A DNA stretch of 64,000 nt from Cynocephalus volans (Eukaryota; Chordata; Mammalia; Dermoptera; Cynocephalidae). The stretch is taken from contig NC_084467.1 in assembly GCF_027409185.1 (NCBI RefSeq), positions 83,088,501 through 83,152,500 on the forward strand. Reading direction: 5' to 3'. Below are positions 34,397 to 46,649 of this stretch, in pieces (position 1 is the stretch's first letter; each line of letters starts with the position of its first letter). Position numbers and translations under genes: made by a program. The notes beneath the pieces are model-generated. The model made no database searches. It was not told the origin of the DNA and saw nothing but the letters and a program-made list of their open reading frames with translations.

Positions 34397-35485
34397 CTAT
34401 ATAAATATATCTTTACTATATCTCGTCCATGGCAGACATTGCTAATCATCCGCCCTTCATGTCCCTTCCCAACCAGCTGCATCAGGCTCCTTCACAGACC
34501 AGTGTTGCACAGAACCAACACCAGTTATTTGGAACTTGAGCACAAGACACAACTTATTTGCCATCCTTGACCAGACAGTTTGATCAGAACTTTTTACCCT
34601 GACATGTGATTTTAAATCATTTTCTGCAGGTTTGCACAGGCTTCCCACTACAATTGTCATGAGGCAGTATACTAATGATTCGACAAAGTCAAGAAATAGC
34701 CCATGGTGGCTCTATGTAAGGGTAGGCTGTCGTGAATACTATTATTCTTGTAGAGTACTCTCAACACTGCTTTCATGCAGTTGCTGAAGGAAGGGGACCT
34801 CCTACTGAGCTTGGTCAAGGATGTCCCCTCCTACCGAGCTTGGTCAAGGATGGTCAAGATGGAGGTTGTGTAGCACAGGAGACACAGAGAAAGAATTTTG
34901 AATTCTCTTTTCCGAAATATAAGCTTGTGTTTCTCTGCCAGGATTAATTCCATTCCATGCAAGAATCATTAGAGCAGTGTTGCTAGGTAAGTGGTCTGGA
35001 TGAGTTCAGGCAGGAAAGTGTCTTTCATGCAATGCAGAGAAGGGCTTTGAAGTGTATGAAACTGGTCTCTGTCCAGTTCTATTCAAAGAAACATAGTGCA
35101 GGGCTTTTAAACACAGCCAGGGCGGAGAATCTTTCCCAAGGTGATCTAATTTCCAGGGCTGGATGGGTTGGACTACTGTCCCCGGGTCTCATTCCGTCTG
35201 CCTGGCTTGTCATTGCTTTCCCTCACAGCTGTTGTCTGGCTTCTGACCCTGAGCCTGGCTGCTGGGTGCCTGGGAGCAGAGTGATGGCTGAGTAGGGAGG
35301 AAGGTAACGCCCGTTAGAAAGGAGCCCTGGAAAACTAACTCACCCCCAAAGAATTCAACCTTTGAAACTGTGGATTGGAGCTCTCAGGAATACCCTGACC
35401 CACCTCTTGAGAGCCTCAGTCACCCCAGCTGCTCCTTCTCCTCCTCCCCTACATTACTTTTCTCCACAGCATTCACCACCAGTTA
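34397..35485. other. Unassigned stretch
   Basis: Contains a short imperfect tandem duplication of about 29 bp at 34798-34856 around gagcttggtcaaggatg. No repeat family or exon recognised. Confidence 0.5.
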
Positions 35486-35489
35486 ACAT

Positions 35490-35660
35490 CCTATGTGTTT
35501 TAAGGATTTATGTGTTTAGATTCCCTCCCTCTGTAGCATGGAAGCTCCATGACAGACATGATTTTTGTCTGTTTTGTTCACAGCTGTTTCTTTGGTACCT
35601 ACATCAGTCTCTGAAACTTAACAGGCACCCCATAAATATTTGTTAAGTGACTGAATCCAT
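35490..35660 (+). repeat. L2 3' end, sense
   Basis: 'tagcatggaagctccatgaca', 'tttttgtctgttttgttcac' and 'cataaatatttgttaagtgactgaat' in the L2 order. Confidence 0.9.
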
Positions 35661-35819
35661 TAATCTATTCAATATTTTGTTCATCCAGATAGGAAAACTG
35701 TTATTGAATACCTTCTGAATGCCTGGAATTTTCCCCCTGGTCTGGGATTGGGGTCTGGGAGGAGTTTTGAAAAAGAGAGGAAAGTAAGTTCCCACTGAAG
35801 ATCGGAGGAAAGGGCAAGA

Positions 35820-36015
35820 TAACAATAGCCTCCTTTATGCATCGCTTCATAGTTTATCAGGTGCTCCCATGTTCATTGTTTATTTGTGTTTCAGATCAGC
35901 CTTTTGAGGTGAGTATCTTTATCTCAGTTTTTCAGAGGAAGCAATGGAGGTTCATAAAATTAACTAACTTACCCCAAACCACGTAGCTACTAAGTGGTAA
36001 AACCCAGACCTTTAC
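35820..36015 (-). repeat. MIR SINE
   Basis: Antisense MIR: 'ttcatagtttatcaggtgctcc', 'tttttcagaggaagcaatgg' and 'ccacgtagctactaagtggtaaaacc'. A T(23) run follows at 36081-36103. Confidence 0.75.
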
Positions 36016-36266
36016 AAATATACAAATGTCACCCTCGGAGAATAGACTATCCTGTGAGTGACTGAAAGGCTTTTTCTTAATTTTTTTTTTTTTTTTTTTT
36101 TTTACATCTGGCTTGGTTTGAGATTTCTACTGCTGTAAGCTCTAAAAAGCAGCTTAAATTCATCATGATTCTTACTGACAGGATGAGAAAACATGCATGG
36201 AAAAAAGACATTCAAGTTTGGGATAAGATTTCCCATACACATAAGGTTTTGGAATCTCCCAGAATA

Positions 36267-38665
36267 CAGTACTCCCTCCTTATCCATGGGGGCTACGTGC
36301 CAAGACCCTCAGTGGGTGCCTGAAACTGCAGGCAGCACTGAGCCTATGCTATGTTTTTTCCTGTACATACATACCTATGATAAAGTTTAATTTATAAATT
36401 ATTAGGCACAGTAAGAGACTAATAAAAATAACTCATAATAAAATAGAACAATTAAAACTATACTATAATAAAAATTGTCTGAATGTGGTCTCTCTCCCTC
36501 TCTCAAAATATCTTATCATATTGTAGTCACTCTTCTTAAGACAATGTGAGGTGATAAAATGCCTATGTGCTGAGATGAAGTGGGGTGAATGACGCTGGCA
36601 CTGTGATGTAGCATTAGGCTACTATTGACCTTTGATGATATGTCAGTAGGAGGATAATCTGCTTTGGGTTATCTTGGATTATCAAGCCATGATGATGTCG
36701 AAGGTTGGATGTCAGAAGCAGATGATGTCAATTGTTTGGGATCCTTAACAGCTGAAGGTGTTTTTGCTGAAAGCTTTTGGAAGAACATTGTAATTGGAAG
36801 TTGTCTTTCTTTTCAATACCTCAAAGTGTTGCTGCAGAGGTGGTCATCATTTGATGATCATATGGGTGACTTTAATGCTGTGTTCCATCTGAAGATCCAT
36901 AATTCTGTCCTTTAATGTCTGTGCAACTTGGAACACTTCAGCAAATTTCAGTAATGTCCACACTGCTTGTTCTACTTCAGTTTTTTCCTTCATTTTCCTT
37001 TTCCTTTGAAGATGAGTCAACGGGTTCTTTCAATTCCTCATTTGTTAACACCTCTCGATGGCCCTAAATATGTTCTTCCGCTTCTTCAAGCATGTCAGCA
37101 AATCCTTCTACACCAACTTGTCTTGCTGCACGAATGATTTTCCTAACTTCTCCATCAATCCCCAGGAAGCTTTAAAATCACTCACAACTTCACTCCCTAA
37201 GTTCTTCCAGCACATATTCAGTTTCTGGTTTTGATTCATCCACTGCAGCTTTGATAAATGTTACCGCATCAGCAATAGTGAATGATTTCCAGCACTGCAT
37301 TACGTCCAGATTAGGGTCTGCATAAATTGCTAACCAAATGTGATCAAATACCAAGCGGGTGTATGTGGCCTTGAGAAACCAAATGATGCCCTGGTCAAAG
37401 GGCTGAAGCAATGAGGTGAATTTGGAGGTAAAAATACCACCTCAACATTTTAATTTTCATACCAAACAGATTCAGGATGGGAGGTGCACTGTCTATTTTT
37501 AATAGGACTTTAAATTCCATCCCTTCCCCTTCAAAGTATTTTTTCACTTCTGGGATGAAGTATTCATGGAACCATTCCAGAACATGGGCAGATACTTTTT
37601 GTTTTGGGGAACACGTGGGTTCTTCCCTCTGTACACGACACCTGGCGTTATGATATACCCTGCAGGGTTGCCACATAGTATCAGAGTTAATCTGTCCTTC
37701 CATGTTTTATGCCCTGGTGCCTCCTCTGCACTTTTATGAACACAGGTTTTATTGGGCATCTTCTTCCAGAAGAGCCTAGTTTCTTTGCAGTTGAAGACTT
37801 GCTTTGGATAGTATCTTTTCTCCTTAATCAACTTCATCAACTCTGCCAGAAAGGTGGCAGGAGCTTCTTTATTGGCAGACACAAACTCTTCAGTAATTTT
37901 TACATTTTTCAGTCCAAACCTATTCCTGCATCTATATAACCATCCCTTACGTGCAGTAAATGGCTTGCTGTCACTCGTTTCAGCAATTCTTGAGATCTTC
38001 ATTATAGGCTCAATGCTTTCTGGTGCAAAACGTTGTCATCAATCAGAGCACATTCTGTTCATGTCTTCCATACCAAATTTAATGCCTTTTCCATCTTAAC
38101 TAAGAACTTGTCACACACTGTGGTCATAACTTTTGCAGTTTGAGGTGTGACAGCAAAACTATCATGAATTTCTTTTTCTTCACAATTTCACAGATAGAAG
38201 ATTCATTCTTACAGTAGGTCTTAGCAAACTCAGCATATGATTTTTTTTTCTTTCCTCATTACGTCACTTTTTCACTTAAAGGAAGCAGTTTATGGCTTCT
38301 TTTTGGCATATCTGAATTGCTAGCATCACTTGCATTTTGGGGGTATTATTAAGTAAATAAGGGTTACCTGAACAAAAGCACTGTGATACTGTGACAGTTG
38401 ATCTGATAACCGAGATGGCTACCAAGTGACTAATGAGTGGGTAGTGTTATACAGCATGGATATGAAGGAAGAAGGGATGATTCATGTCCCAGGGAGGACA
38501 GAGCAGCACAGCGTTCAGATTTTGTCATGCTACTGCATATGGCATGCAATTTAAAACTTATGAATAGTTTATTTCCAGAATTTTACATTTTGTAATTTCA
38601 GACCATGGTTGACTGCAGGTAACAAGCCACAGAAAGCAAAACTGAAGATTAAGAGGGGACAACTA
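36267..38665 (-). mobile_element. Full-length Tigger (pogo-like) DNA transposon, inactive
   Basis: About 2.4 kb bounded by imperfect terminal inverted repeats: cagtactccctccttatcc at the left and, reversed, a related sequence at 38645-38665. TA dinucleotides flank it (36265-36266 and 38666-38667), as expected for Tc1/mariner-pogo insertion. The left end carries 'ccaagaccctcagtgggtgcctgaa' and 'gataaagtttaatttataaatta', typical of the Tigger3/Tigger4 group. The interior carries a decayed transposase on the minus strand. Cut-and-paste elements of this type ceased moving early in primate/eutherian history. Confidence 0.93.
36660..38309 (-). pseudogene. Tigger transposase pseudogene
   Basis: Starts at a Met on the minus strand at 38309 (MPKRSHKLLPLSEKV), then meets a stop within 20 residues. 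The reading continues in pieces: an HTH/CENP-B-like N-terminal region, then the DDE/DDD catalytic core at 38002-37400. The block NCKETRLFWKKMPNKT occupies the place of the family's NCDETG motif, so the first catalytic Asp is Lys here. The second Asp survives in LLKIDSAP and the third in LQPFDQG. At least four frame changes or stops break it. It normally binds terminal repeats and cuts and pastes the element; here it cannot encode a working enzyme. Intergroup assignment is from motif memory. Confidence 0.9.
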
Positions 38666-38669
38666 TACC

Positions 38670-39085
38670 CTCAGCAGGATTCCCCTGGATTAGTGATCTC
38701 ATTTTCAGTGAATTCCTGGTTTGCACTGTAAGCAAAATTCAAATCCATTTCCAATCAACTTTAGGCTTAGAGATTCTTAGTGATATACTCTTTATTCCCA
38801 AGCCCTTGGGAATTTAGCCACCTAGTCCCAAAACTGGCAACTGAGAACACTGAAATTCTTGTGATGGAGCACCTGAGGACTCCAAATAACCCCCCAGTGG
38901 TCAGGACACATCTTGTGCATGAGTGAGTTGTCCTGAAATCTCTGAAGGAAGTTTAAATTCTGGTTCCAAGAAAGTGCCTGTTTATCTTTGTGTATTACAG
39001 GATCATTGGAGGTCTGGGGCAGAGGTGCCAGACTGCCTAGCACAGGAGGGTAAGAGGGTGGGTGGATTTCACTACAAATAAATAT
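38670..39085. other. Unassigned stretch
   Basis: Nothing recognised after the Tigger element. Confidence 0.4.
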
Positions 39086-39089
39086 CTTT

Positions 39090-39245
39090 TAAGTGAGTAT
39101 TTAAATAATACAATTTCTTCCAACGTTACCTCTCTTATTTCGTATTCATATTCATTTATCTTCTTCAACTGCTCACTTGGGTTATCCCCAGCTCCTAATG
39201 CATGACACACGATTAGCACTTAAACGTGTTTTAAGTGGATGAATC
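39090..39245 (+). repeat. L2 3' end, sense
   Basis: 'agctcctaatgcatgacacacg' and 'acttaaacgtgttttaagtggatgaat' fit a diverged L2 terminus. Confidence 0.6.
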
Positions 39246-39389
39246 AATGTTACTACTACTATACTCTTTTCAACTATATATGACTTGTTCTAAAAAGATT
39301 TTAAGGAGTCTTTAGAACTGAATATAATATGAGAAGGTTTGTTAAATACCAACCTAGAAAATTAGGTTTGAGAAACCCTTAGCTTTGCA

Positions 39390-40415
39390 GTACCTTCGGG
39401 CTACGTCCTGGGAATGTCCTCCCCTACTGCTCACCTGTGGTGACCTCCTGCAAGGCCATGGCTCCAAACACCACCAGTGTGTTTCTGTCCAGCCAGGATG
39501 TCTGCCTGCAAGCTCACCTATCCCCATTTGGGATCTAACAGACCCCTCACACTTAGCATGTCCAAGTCTACTGTCCCACTTTCTCCTTTATGGGAGAGTG
39601 TATAGTTAAAGATGTTTTATCTTTCCAATTTCTCAGGCCAAAAACCTTGGAGTCATCCTTGGGCCCCTGCTCCCCCTTCTTTCATACCCCACATTGCATC
39701 TGTCAACAAACCCTATTATCTGGAATATGGCCCTTTCTCACCTGCCCCTGCTACCAAGCTGGCTCAAGACACCATCGCTTCTGAATTCCTGCAACAGCCT
39801 AATGGCTGGTCTCCCTGCTTCTGCTTTTGTGTCCTGTGTCTGTTCTCAACTCATTAGATAGAGTGTTCACTTCACATTATGTCACTCCTCTGCTTGAAAC
39901 CCTGTAATGCTTTTCATCTTATGCAGCGTAAAGGTCCAAGTATAGCAAAGGCTTCCAGGGCCCAACATGGTCTTGTTTCCAGTCCTGCCTCTGACCCTAC
40001 CACTGCTCACTCGCTCCATCCACGCTGGCATCCTTGCTGTTTCTTCAACATGCCAGGCACACTCCTGCCTCAGGGAGTTTGAATTCCCTCTTCCCTTTGT
40101 CTGGAATTTTCTTTCCCCAGCAAGCCACACAGCACACTCCATCTCCTTCAGGCTTTGCTCAAAGGGCACCTTCTTTGTAAGTCCTTCCCAGACCTTCACT
40201 CTATTTAAAATGTACTTCATTATCACAACCTAATATAATATATATACACACACACATATACAAGCACATATAAACTTATAATTTGTTTATCCCTCACTGG
40301 ACTGTAAGCTTCTTATGGGTAGGAACTTCTGTATTTTACATTCACGGCAGTATCCGGAACATGCGTTTGGCATGGAGTCAGTACTCAGTAATTATCTGTT
40401 GCATTCATTAATGCG
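39390..40415 (+). repeat. L2 3' UTR and end, sense
   Basis: Longest sense L2 here, about 1 kb. In order: 'ccttggagtcatccttgggccc', 'agcctaatggctggtctccctgc', 'ctctgcttgaaaccctgtaatgc', 'agggcccaacatggtcttgtttcc', 'tccttcaggctttgctcaaagggc' and the terminal 'ctggactgtaagcttcttatgggtagg'. An interruption of TA/CA repeats lies at 40232-40275. All the overlapping small frames on both strands are products of this fossil. Confidence 0.92.
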
Positions 40416-40419
40416 GATG

Positions 40420-41910
40420 AGCTAAGAATGAGGCAAGGACATGAAGCACATGCTGTGAGGTCTTTATACTAGTTAGTGTTGAGCCACAAACTCACTAGAA
40501 AAATTTCTGACGGTAAATACACACACAAAGGCTGCTTCAGTTATGTGTATCACACTGCACATCTATCAAATCAAATCAACTGGTCAGGAAAACCATAATA
40601 ACTCTTTGTGATACTGAGTCCAGAGAGCAATTTCTCCCATGAGCCCTTCCCAAGAGGCTGTCATATTGTAAGCAAGGTCCTCAATTCAGAGCATCAGAGA
40701 ACTGCGGCAACAAGGGTCAGAGTGTTCCTTACTATGTTCTCCAGGGTAGTTGACGCCTTATGCCAGAGAGTAATTATATGAAAGCAGGGCCAGAACAGCA
40801 TGGCCCAGAGATGCAGCTTTCTATTCATCTGGACTGATTCAGAAATAGACCTACAGTACCCAGGAACAGACATACTTCATAGCTCTTAGACCAGCGTCTC
40901 TCAATGAAGCTTTCATTAAATGCTAAATAGCAGAGTTCAAGCTAACGTCTGCTGAGATATTGACAGCTAGCCTATGAGACTGGGGCTTTCCTGGAGTAGC
41001 ATGTAGGTTATACCAATACAGTTTTAGAGGTGTCATCATGGTTCATGTAAATGCACTACTTGGAGTAATGCAGTGCACGACCTATGCAACTGTATGAAAC
41101 ATAGCTGTTTAAGAGGCTGGATAAGTGTTGAGACATAGGCTATAACCAGCAGCCAAAGCAGAGGAAGTCTTGCCACATATTTATACAAGCTCCAGTGCCA
41201 AAATAGGACATACAATATCTCAGGTACTGCAGAAATGGGCTAACAGAGCAGCAGTGAGCAGGGCCAAGATGTTCCATAGAAAGAAAGTGAGATTGAGTCT
41301 ACACAGAGAATGGCTGCAAGAATATTAGGACGAAAAATGTCAAAACAAGTGGAACGAGATATGTCCCTGACTCCGCACGTGCCAGCTATAAAATATCTCA
41401 GTAGGGTCCACTGGCCAGCTCACTTGCGCAGCGTGGTTATTCCCTTCAGTGAACAATCTGTGAATAAACATTGAGGTAGATGACTGAATTACATTGCTAT
41501 TTGGGATTGCTAGCCATAAGCAGTTAAGTCGGGGGCAGTTACCAAAACTGATGAATGCAGTAAGTTTTTCCACTAAGAAATTTAATTCTATAAAGTTTAC
41601 AGTAATACAAATAATCACCCCACTGGTCACCCCAGTCAGTTCTTCTGCACAAGGGCTCCTATGTGTACATGACAGGAAAATCAGCATTTCCTTATGTCCA
41701 TGTGTGAAAAGAACATTTCCTGAATTTTTGTGGTGAGTCAAGGACTTTCATGAGAGTTCATTTTCACACACACACACCCCCCCAAGGATACACATTTTTT
41801 TCTTTCATTTATTGGAAGATATGAAGAAACCGCATGGTAATTAAGCTGAAAAATATGTTAGGTGGTGATGACTAAAAGAACACCTCAGCTTTCTGATCAC
41901 GGCTGACTGA
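40420..41910. other. Unassigned stretch with promoter/poly(A)-like spacing
   Basis: About 1.5 kb not assigned to any family. A tataaaata box at about 41387 is followed 75 bp later by aataaa at about 41462, reminiscent of an LTR, but no ends or duplication could be found. The 133-residue minus-strand frame at 41340-41741 spans this spot and is not recognised. A CA/C run lies at 41763-41785. Confidence 0.4.
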
Positions 41911-41914
41911 GGGT

Positions 41915-42190
41915 CCAGGAATGCATTCGTTCAGAGTCAACTACGTGCCAAGTACCATGCTGGGCGCTTTTCTGAGGCTGGGGCGGGGGCGTGTGTGGAG
42001 ATAAGGGTCAAAAAGTCATGACCCTTGACCTCGAGGAGTTCCCAATCCGGGGAGGAATCACAACTTTCACACCTGAAAAGTTATCTAGCACTGCAGGGTG
42101 GTACACAGATGAGAGGGATCTGGGGCTTCCAAGGGAGGTGGGCCCGGAGCTGGTCTTGAAGATTAGAATGTGGAAAATTGGGTGCCACAG
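41915..42190 (-). repeat. L2 3' end, antisense
   Basis: 'cgttcagagtcaactacgtgcc', 'ccatgctgggcgcttttctgag' and 'gagctggtcttgaagattaga' follow the reversed L2 order. Confidence 0.65.
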
Positions 42191-42409
42191 GAAAGAACTG
42201 TCACCAACCTTCTGCCTCAGACTGTTAAGAGGGAAATTAAATTCGAACACATTTGGCCCACTGGATTTTGGGGTGTCTTTGCTACAGCAGCTTAGCTGAT
42301 AGCCTGATACATCCTGAGAGCAGTCCTCAGGCTTCCCTCCTAACACGTACAGCCCAATGCGACTCAGACAGCAAGAAGGAAGGAAAACAGCCAACAAGAG
42401 CACACTCGT

Positions 42410-42845
42410 GATGAACCAGGCATTGTTCTGTTCACTGTACAGACATGACTCTAACCTCCCACTGACTCTGCCAGGCAGAGGTGCCAAGATTTCCAAGATC
42501 ACACACAGCCCGTAAGCAGCAAAGACCAAGAACCCAGTTTAGGTCTGACGCTTCCTGCTACTCATGCATAATCAATTGGAGATGGGAGAGCTTCAAATGA
42601 TTGGATCAGGTGTCCCCTCTGGGTCTCTCTTCACTCCAGGAGGGTAAGAGAAAGAATCCTCCATGTTCTATTGAATCTAAGCAGGAGCAAGTTATTTGGG
42701 GGATCTTAGGAGCAGCAGTCTTTTTAGAACTGCAAAGAAACTTAGAAAAATGCCAGTTTAACCACCTTGTTTTTCAGATGAGGGAACTGAGGTCTAGAGA
42801 GGTAAAGAGATTTGTCCCCAGTTAAACAATGCCTACATAATTAGT
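42410..42845 (-). repeat. MIR fragments
   Basis: Two antisense MIR pieces: 42410-42540 ('ccaagatcacacacagcccgtaagcagc') and about 42735-42845 ('ttttcagatgagggaactgaggtctagaga'). The 173-residue minus-strand frame at 42008-42529 runs over L2 and MIR fossils and is not a gene. Confidence 0.7.
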
Positions 42846-42849
42846 GGCT

Positions 42850-44015
42850 CGTTTCACCACAGCATACTGTGAACGTTAAGTCTGTGACCTTCCCGGATAA
42901 AAGGCAAATTAGGATATGTGTGACCTTCCCGTGTCTCTCTGGGCCTGAGAAGCAGGTCATGATGAAGGTGCTCTGTGTTGATGGGGGAGGACAGGGGAGA
43001 AATGTGCCTCAGTTACTGGGATCCAGAGCTGACCCTTGACCAAATTCTAAAGGAGATCAACCTTGCCTTTGCCCCTGAGTTCCCCTTTCTGAGTCCTTTG
43101 CTCTCCCCCAGGTCACTACCTCCCCACCCCAGCTCTCCTCTCTTGCCCCACGCTCCTTTCAGGAAAGGGCTAGACAGGCAGGAATTTAGGTCACATCATG
43201 GGGTATGTATGTTCATTTAGGCTGTCTCTCCAAACATCAATGAAAAGCTTTATCCTCATCAAACAGACTTCAGGCCCAGCCAGCAAATAGAGAGGGGTTT
43301 GGGGGCGAGGTGGGGGTGATGATGGTGAGGGTGGGAGGGGGGAGGGGTCATTGGGAAAATCTGATATGCATTATAAAGAGGCTGTAGCTCCCAGCAGCCT
43401 TACACCCTGAGGATTGTATTCAAGCTGGTCCGCTGTGGGAGCTCGATGTTGCCTTTCAGAAGAGATGTTTTGGGGATGAAACAAGAGCTTTCCTATCTTA
43501 GGGAGCGCGCTGCATTCCCCGCAAGCCTCCTGACTTGAGCAGGCTGAGTCAGGGATGGGCCCATTTGTTAGATAAACTTGGAGAATTACAGGTTTCTCAA
43601 GACTTTGTAAACTGATCCTGTGTGGGAGTATTTCCCTTTCCTTAAATGGATCATTAGAAAAGATTGGATGCAAATCAAGAATTCAATTTCTAACCAAACA
43701 AATTTCCACCCACACAGATAACTCATTTTAGGACAGGCAACTTCTAATAAATAAAAAATTTTCTTCATCTCTGAGACTGACTTCTCATTGGAACAAGATG
43801 GGAATCTAGGGGGGTCCTTTAGGGGTCCCTGTCTGGGCTGCTGTAATCCAACAGTTACAGTTTAAAAGCACCATATCCACATCAAAGCCCCTGAACCCAT
43901 GGGCTCTAATTTGCTGTTCACACCAGCTGGGATGAAGACTGTGTTGCGTGAGCTCCACGTGAGCCAGGAAACGTGGAGCAGGTTGTGCTCAAGACTCTTA
44001 ACACAATGTCTATAA
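42850..44015. other. Mostly unassigned stretch
   Basis: No repeat family or exon recognised apart from a G-quadruplex motif at 43294-43347, listed separately. Confidence 0.4.
43294..43347 (+). other. G-quadruplex-forming motif
   Basis: Seven G runs of at least three, including a compact G3-T-G3-A-G6-A-G4 block at 43329-43347 with single-base loops, the most stable class of G4 motif. No promoter signal is attached to it. Confidence 0.8.
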
Positions 44016-44019
44016 GACC

Positions 44020-44210
44020 CTGCTCTGAGCAGATAGGTGTGACATCAAATTCTGGCTTAGACCTGAAAGCTGTATGACCTTGGACAAGATACTTAAACTC
44101 CCTGTGCCCTGGAATCTTCTAGATCTAGAAAACGGGCCCTAATACCCACCTCCCAGCACTGCTGTGAGAACCACGAGGGTTACCTGTGTAAAGCCCCTGC
44201 ATGCAGTAAT
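44020..44210 (+). repeat. MIR SINE
   Basis: 'tgtatgaccttggacaagatact', 'ctgtgccctggaatcttctag' and 'gcactgctgtgagaaccacgagg' match a sense MIR. Confidence 0.85.
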
Positions 44211-44339
44211 TGCTCTGTTTTATGCTTGTAATGATTATATAAGGAACTTTCTAAGCATACTTTCCTCTTTTCACATGAAATTTTTTCCTGATCATGCAGA
44301 AAATTGGAATTGTAGATGTTTTCTACAAAATATTTTCTG

Positions 44340-44650
44340 TGGCGAACACAGAAAAACATAAAAAAGAACATAAAAATTGCCTATATTCTCAACATTCAGA
44401 AGATATCACGGTTAACATTTTGGTATACTTTTATATCCTAACATACACAGACCACACACACACATATATTCACACACAAGGACACACATAATTTTGAGTT
44501 TGAGAATGTACACTGTTTTGTTTTTTGCCTAACATTTTTTTCGCCTAGCATTTCTCATATCATTCAAAATTCTTTAAAACATCATTTTCAACAATTTTGA
44601 AATGATAATCAAGTTTTTCTGTCTTATTTTACGTAAATTTTTTTCTTTCT
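44340..44650 (+). repeat. Old L1 3' UTR-like fragment
   Basis: 'gatatcacggttaacattttggtat' and 'gtttgagaatgtacactgttttg' resemble ancient L1 3' UTR. CA repeats lie at about 44452-44485. Family call is tentative. Confidence 0.45.
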
Positions 44651-44714
44651 GATTATTTCATATTTTTATGTTTATTTCTAATTTTGCCGATGGACTGACT
44701 GATCAAAGCAAATT

Positions 44715-46560
44715 AACTTTTTTTGTAAGGATATTTAGTGGATTTCCTCAAATGAAGAAAGCTTAAATTAACCAGAACAAAAAATATTGGACATCTCTAT
44801 ATAATAAAAAGTGAATATAAATTAGCCAACTCCATGGACATTTCCAGTTAAGTACTAATACAAATACATATCCATCTTTTTCTTTTCTTTAGGCATAACA
44901 TGTACATAAATGACATGATGATTACAGCAAAAACAAAAAAAGTCAGAGATATTAAAAATATTCTCAAGTTTTAAAAATGGTATGGAATAAGTTTCAACAA
45001 CATTCTACATAAATTTAAGCCCCCGATTTAATTCCTTGATTTTATTGTGCCAGAAGCATGGTTTAAAAAATTTTAAAACAGATATTGGTATCATAACACA
45101 TTGGCTTAACAATTAAAGCATGTTGCATACACAATCTTTTAGTGTGGAAGAAAAATAATGCTGATCATTTGCCATGATTTTTTAAACTTTCAAAGTCTTT
45201 TCAACATAAGAAAATACCTGCACACATTTGAGTGTTTTCTTATAAAAGACAATCTTTAAAATATTTAAAAATTAATGATGATTGGTCTCTGTGGTTCCTA
45301 GTAATAAATCTGTTTTATTTTTTCTCACAGTGTAAATTATATTTTATGCAATATGTAGGATTGCATTGACCTAGCAGTTCTCAAAAAAAAAAGTTACCAA
45401 ATAACCATATAAATCCCAAATGCAGCAAAATTAAGCAATCTTCATAAAGTACTTTAAACTCATTGATATCAAAGTTGCTCCTTTTTAAATATTTTCCCAC
45501 TTCAATGTGAAGTTAATTGTTAGTTTCATTAGTGGGTTCATTACGTGGCTTTTTAAAGACAAAAGTCGTTTTGATTTCTTCCATAGTTCACAATTTTCAG
45601 ACAAGGCATTTTCCTGGAAGTCATATATTAGTCCAGAGATGTTTTGAATAACCAAATGCTCTTCAGTAGGTGAAACCTGTCAGTGCAACTGTAACAAATA
45701 AGCACCTACATCCTTGGCTATATTACTGGCATATCCTGGAACCAAAGTAAGATGGTTTTCCTACTCGCACAATCCACTTAATTGTTTTAAAACCTAAGTA
45801 CTTCCAAAATTTATAATTTCTGTTTTGATGATAGTCCTGGCCACCACCCTTTTTTGACTGCTCCAAGCCAATTTAAACCAACTATTACATATTCTTCAAG
45901 TTTGCTTTCAAGTAGTGACTTCACTAGAGATAACAAGTCTACACAGTAGCCACGTGAGATGTATTGTTTTTCTTCCTGCAAACTATGGGTGAGCACAGGA
46001 GGACAATCCACCAAACTCCCAGATCTCCTATCCTCACCAAAGAAGCTGCAAGTTCACGTTAAAACTACATTCAATCTCAAATTCCTGCTGAACAAAACGT
46101 ACCATCGTTTCATGGTCTTATGATACCTCAGCAAAAAACTCCTCCATTTTGATGACAGGCTTTCTGATTGCAAATAATCAGAATCATTAAAATTAACCAG
46201 ACATAGTCGATTATCATGGAATAATTTTTCAGGCAGGTGACCTGCACAAACCAGTTCATTGTCTTTATACACCGTGTCACAGCCGCCACTTCTAGAGGAC
46301 TGTTTTTTTTCTGTAGGAAAGATCTGGAAAAAGATGATGAACTTTCTTTCTGCTATAGATGCCCTTACATAGTTTATCTGGGCATTTCACAGCTTGTCCA
46401 ACTGTTCTATTTATGTAAGCAGCTACGGTTTGGGGGATTTCTTAAGCTGCTTCATGTTCTTAGTGAAATTAGAGATCCTTTTTTCTAGCAACATCAATGG
46501 GACGATACTGAATATTATTATAGAAATTCCATTTTTTAACATTAGGGCTTCAGATGCCAT
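44715..46560 (-). pseudogene. KATNBL1: Processed pseudogene of katanin regulatory subunit B1-like 1
   Basis: The minus strand from a Met at 46560 to a stop at 45680 reads, in broken frames, as KATNBL1. Clear blocks are ISNFT, then [43 protein letters not shown] and, just before the stop, NIAKDV.AYLLQLH. These span the whole roughly 300-residue protein without introns, so it is a retrocopy. Damage includes a stop right after the LNVVLT block with apparent loss of about 20-25 bases there, a stop before ENHLTLVPG, and several shifts. The AT-rich 44715-45679 segment is probably its 3' UTR; that end is uncertain. The parent binds katanin p60 subunits and regulates microtubule severing; this copy cannot make it. 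Confidence 0.87.
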
Positions 46561-46649
46561 AACCTGTGAAATACCAGTGTCTTAGGTTACCTGCTGTGCT
46601 TCAGCACAGCCCTGGCACCAGGCACCCTCCAGTGTCCCTTGGGTGTGGG

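Noticed and set aside
41340..41741. 133-residue minus-strand frame
   Set aside because: No family recognised and no start, splice or conservation evidence.
42008..42529. 173-residue minus-strand open frame
   Set aside because: It runs through antisense L2 and MIR sequence, so it is a chance frame in repeats.
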